Source: Syntrophobacter fumaroxidans MPOB (GTDB lineage: Bacteria > Desulfobacterota > Syntrophobacteria > Syntrophobacterales > Syntrophobacteraceae). From it: a stretch of 64,000 nt of DNA. The notes beneath the pieces were generated by a model. That model did not search any database. It was given only the letters and a program-made list of their open reading frames with translations, and was not told the origin of the DNA. Below, piece by piece: positions 62,376 through 64,000 of this stretch. Where the stretch lies: assembly GCF_000014965.1 (NCBI RefSeq), contig NC_008554.1, forward strand, positions 4,390,001 through 4,454,000, in the 5' to 3' direction. The position numbers and the translations under genes were made by a program. The stretch's first letter is position 1; the number at the start of each line of letters is the position of its first letter.

Positions 62376-63080
62376 ATGCGTCAGCGCATCGGCATAATGG
62401 GAGGGACCTTCGATCCCGTTCATTTCGGTCACCTTCGAGCAGCGGAAGAAACCGTCGAGGCCCTGGAGCTTGACGCCCTTTACTTCACTCCCGCCGCCAC
62501 GCCGCCTCATAAGGGGGGTAAAGCGATCCTGGACTTCGATCATCGCCGGCGAATGCTCGAACTCGCCATCCAGGATCACCCGAAATTCGCCCTGTCCGAC
62601 ATCGAACGCAAGCTTCCCGGCAAATCCTACACGGTGGTGACCCTGCGCAGATTGCTCCAGGACTGGGCAAACGGCGTGGATCTCTATTTTCTCGTCGGAC
62701 TGGACGCGTTTCTTGAACTGAACACCTGGTGGCACTTTCAGGAGCTTTTCGAGCTGGCCCGCATGTGCGTCCTCAGGCGTCCCCCTTATGACGAGACGGC
62801 CATCGAGGCGTTCCTGCGTTCCAAGGTGTCTCCCGACTACGCCTGGGAGCCCGGCGCGCAGGCGTTCGCGCACCCCGGCCTGCTCCCCGTCCACTATCTG
62901 TGCAATACGCACCTGGAGATTTCATCGACACGGATTCGAGAATTGGTGGCGCGGGGGCGTTCCATCAGGTATCTGGTTCCGCCGCAAGTTATGCGTTATA
63001 TTTTTCAGAATAAACTGTATGCAGGCTGGAACGCCGGCGTTGAGACCGTTGGGGAAATGATGCAACATGACGCAACCTAA
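62376..63080 (+). CDS. nadD: Nicotinate-nucleotide adenylyltransferase
   Basis: 234 residues: IGIMGGTFDPVHFGHLRAAE (nucleotidyl transferase GxFxPxHxGH motif), YFTPAATPPHKGG and the C-terminal ISSTRIRELVARGRS, where SSTRIR marks the family. Makes NaAD in NAD synthesis. Overlaps rsfS by 14 bp. Confidence 0.96.
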   Translation: MRQRIGIMGGTFDPVHFGHLRAAEETVEALELDALYFTPAATPPHKGGKAILDFDHRRRMLELAIQDHPKFALSDIERKLPGKSYTVVTLRRLLQDWANGVDLYFLVGLDAFLELNTWWHFQELFELARMCVLRRPPYDETAIEAFLRSKVSPDYAWEPGAQAFAHPGLLPVHYLCNTHLEISSTRIRELVARGRSIRYLVPPQVMRYIFQNKLYAGWNAGVETVGEMMQHDAT

Positions 63081-63519
63081 GAAAAAAACAGCACTTTCCG
63101 GAGGGATCGGATCCGTTTCCGAAAAGAAGCCGATGGACTCGAAGAGCAAAGCCTTCCTTTGTGCGGAGGAAGCGGACAAGCTCAAAGCCGCCGACGTGGT
63201 GTTGCTCGAGGTGTCGAAGTATTCTTCTTTTGCCGATTATTTCGTCATCTGCAGTGGAAAGTCCGGCCGCCAGGTACAGGGGATCGCCGACAGTATCGAA
63301 CGGAGTCTCAAAGAAGCGGGGATCAGGCCTCTGGGAGTCGAAGGCCTTCGAGAAGGTCAATGGGTATTGATGGACTACGGCGACGTGATCGTCCATGTTT
63401 TCTATGAACCCGTTCGATTTTTCTACGACCTGGAGAGCCTTTGGTCTGAAGCCGAGACGGTGCGCTGGAACGAACGATCGGATCGAGCCGATGCCGTGAA
63501 GGCGGAGGAATTCTTATGA
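63067..63519 (+). CDS. rsfS: Ribosomal silencing factor RsfS
   Basis: 150 residues. After a ~28-residue basic lead comes the Iojap fold: CAEEADKLKAADVVLLEVSK, YSSFADYFVICSGKSGRQVQ, GIADSIERSLKEAG, WVLMDYGDVIVHVFYEPVR and YDLESLW. Blocks subunit joining in stress by binding L14. ATG 63067 lies inside nadD; an internal ATG (MDSKSKAF) could also serve. nadD-rsfS order is widespread. Confidence 0.94.
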   Translation: MTQPKKKTALSGGIGSVSEKKPMDSKSKAFLCAEEADKLKAADVVLLEVSKYSSFADYFVICSGKSGRQVQGIADSIERSLKEAGIRPLGVEGLREGQWVLMDYGDVIVHVFYEPVRFFYDLESLWSEAETVRWNERSDRADAVKAEEFL

Positions 63520-64000
63520 AACCACTGACCAGAGCCGCACGGGTGTGTCTCGTGATCGCAACCGTGGTTTGTTTCACCTTCACGAATGCGGTGGCGCCGC
63601 TCTCCCGAAGCTTCGCCTTCACGCTCAGCGAAGAGAACGAACTGGGGCGAAAGCTTCTCGAAAAGATCAGGCAGCACATGCAACTGGTCGAGGACGGCGA
63701 AGTGCTCACGTACGTGCAGTCCGTGGGGAACCGGATCGTCGAGCATCTGGGGACCACTCCCTACGAATTCCGGTTCTTCGTCATCAATGAACCGGTGCCC
63801 AACGCGTTCGCTATCCCCGGCGGTTACGTTTTCGTCTTTCGGGGACTCATCGAAGTGCTGGAAGACGAAGGGGAGTTGGCCTCCATTCTGAGTCATGAGT
63901 TGGCTCACGTGCAGGCACGTCACATCGAACGCCGGATGAAGGAAGGCCGCATCCTGTCGGTTGCCTCGCTGGCGGGATTGTTGGCCGGGATTCTGCTTGC
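63516..64000 (+). CDS. M48-family peptidase, BepA/YfgC-like (3' end beyond window)
   Basis: 161 visible residues. Signal peptide (hydrophobic 8-26, cleavage near TNAVA or later), then GRKLLEKIRQHMQLVEDGEV, VQSVGNRIVEHLG, VPNAFAIPGGYVFVFRGLIE and the zinc motif HELAH in LSHELAHVQARH. Matches periplasmic M48 proteases involved in outer-membrane protein quality control, often with C-terminal TPRs not visible here. ATG overlaps the TGA of rsfS. Confidence 0.9.
   Translation, partial: MKPLTRAARVCLVIATVVCFTFTNAVAPLSRSFAFTLSEENELGRKLLEKIRQHMQLVEDGEVLTYVQSVGNRIVEHLGTTPYEFRFFVINEPVPNAFAIPGGYVFVFRGLIEVLEDEGELASILSHELAHVQARHIERRMKEGRILSVASLAGLLAGILL

Overview
The window is a GC-rich, gene-dense bacterial chromosome segment. 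Its content (beta-oxidation enzymes, a TRAP transporter, Na+-pumping decarboxylase subunits, NifX/DsrE-type proteins, thioredoxin-coupled arsenic genes, sigma-54 control, Obg/ProB/ProA/NadD/RsfS order) suits an anaerobic deltaproteobacterium (Desulfobacterota). A Syntrophobacter-like organism is my best guess; this is inference from gene content and not a database match.

Layout. 0-9.7 kb: acyl-CoA metabolism (racemase-like protein, thiolase, 3-hydroxyacyl-CoA dehydrogenase, enoyl-CoA hydratase), beta and gamma subunits of a sodium-translocating decarboxylase, and a leftward dctPQM TRAP operon with a likely distant promoter and operator. 9.7-12.7 kb: a secreted Cys-rich protein with a phospholipase A2-like CxxHDxC motif, a palindromic intergenic element, and pgi. 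12.9-17.2 kb: a PAS/sigma-54 activator, two NifX/NifB-like proteins and a DsrE-like protein, with a near-consensus -24/-12 promoter ahead of dsrE. 17.5-24 kb: an arsenic/thiol island (decayed ArsR with intact operator, permease, small thioredoxin, DGC protein, Fe-S protein, ArsC, ACR3, a DUF4405-like membrane protein, periplasmic thioredoxin, CcdA). 23.9-25.6 kb: a DtxR-type regulator and a truncated radical SAM gene, with a long perfect inverted repeat upstream.

26-31.7 kb holds the least familiar cluster: a Trp/His-rich polytopic membrane protein, a Tat-exported metallo-beta-lactamase-fold enzyme, two secreted proteins that together carry three copies of one domain, and a CobW GTPase with a ~310-residue extra N-terminal region; an Mrp/NBP35 ATPase follows. 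33-38.5 kb: a two-component system divergent from a VWA/PspA-like/membrane protein operon. 38.5-47.2 kb: MITE-like repeats, a lone GMP synthase ATP-pyrophosphatase subunit, a cation-chloride-type transporter, a nucleotidyltransferase, a flavodoxin-like reductase, a GEMM-I (c-di-GMP class) riboswitch with overlapping terminator controlling a secreted beta-helix-like protein, and a duplicated 189-bp end of the reductase gene on the far side of it; then a histidine kinase without its usual histidine and tRNA-Arg(CCT).

47.5-64 kb is mostly housekeeping: SH3 protein, TatD, Maf, YggS; on the opposite strand RlmB, Gmk, RemA-like, YicC, DUF4416, an HldE-type kinase, Trm112-like, DivIVA, YggT, EamA; then a small Cys4 peptide, rplU, rpmA, obg, proB, proA, nadD, rsfS and the start of an M48 protease cut by the window edge.
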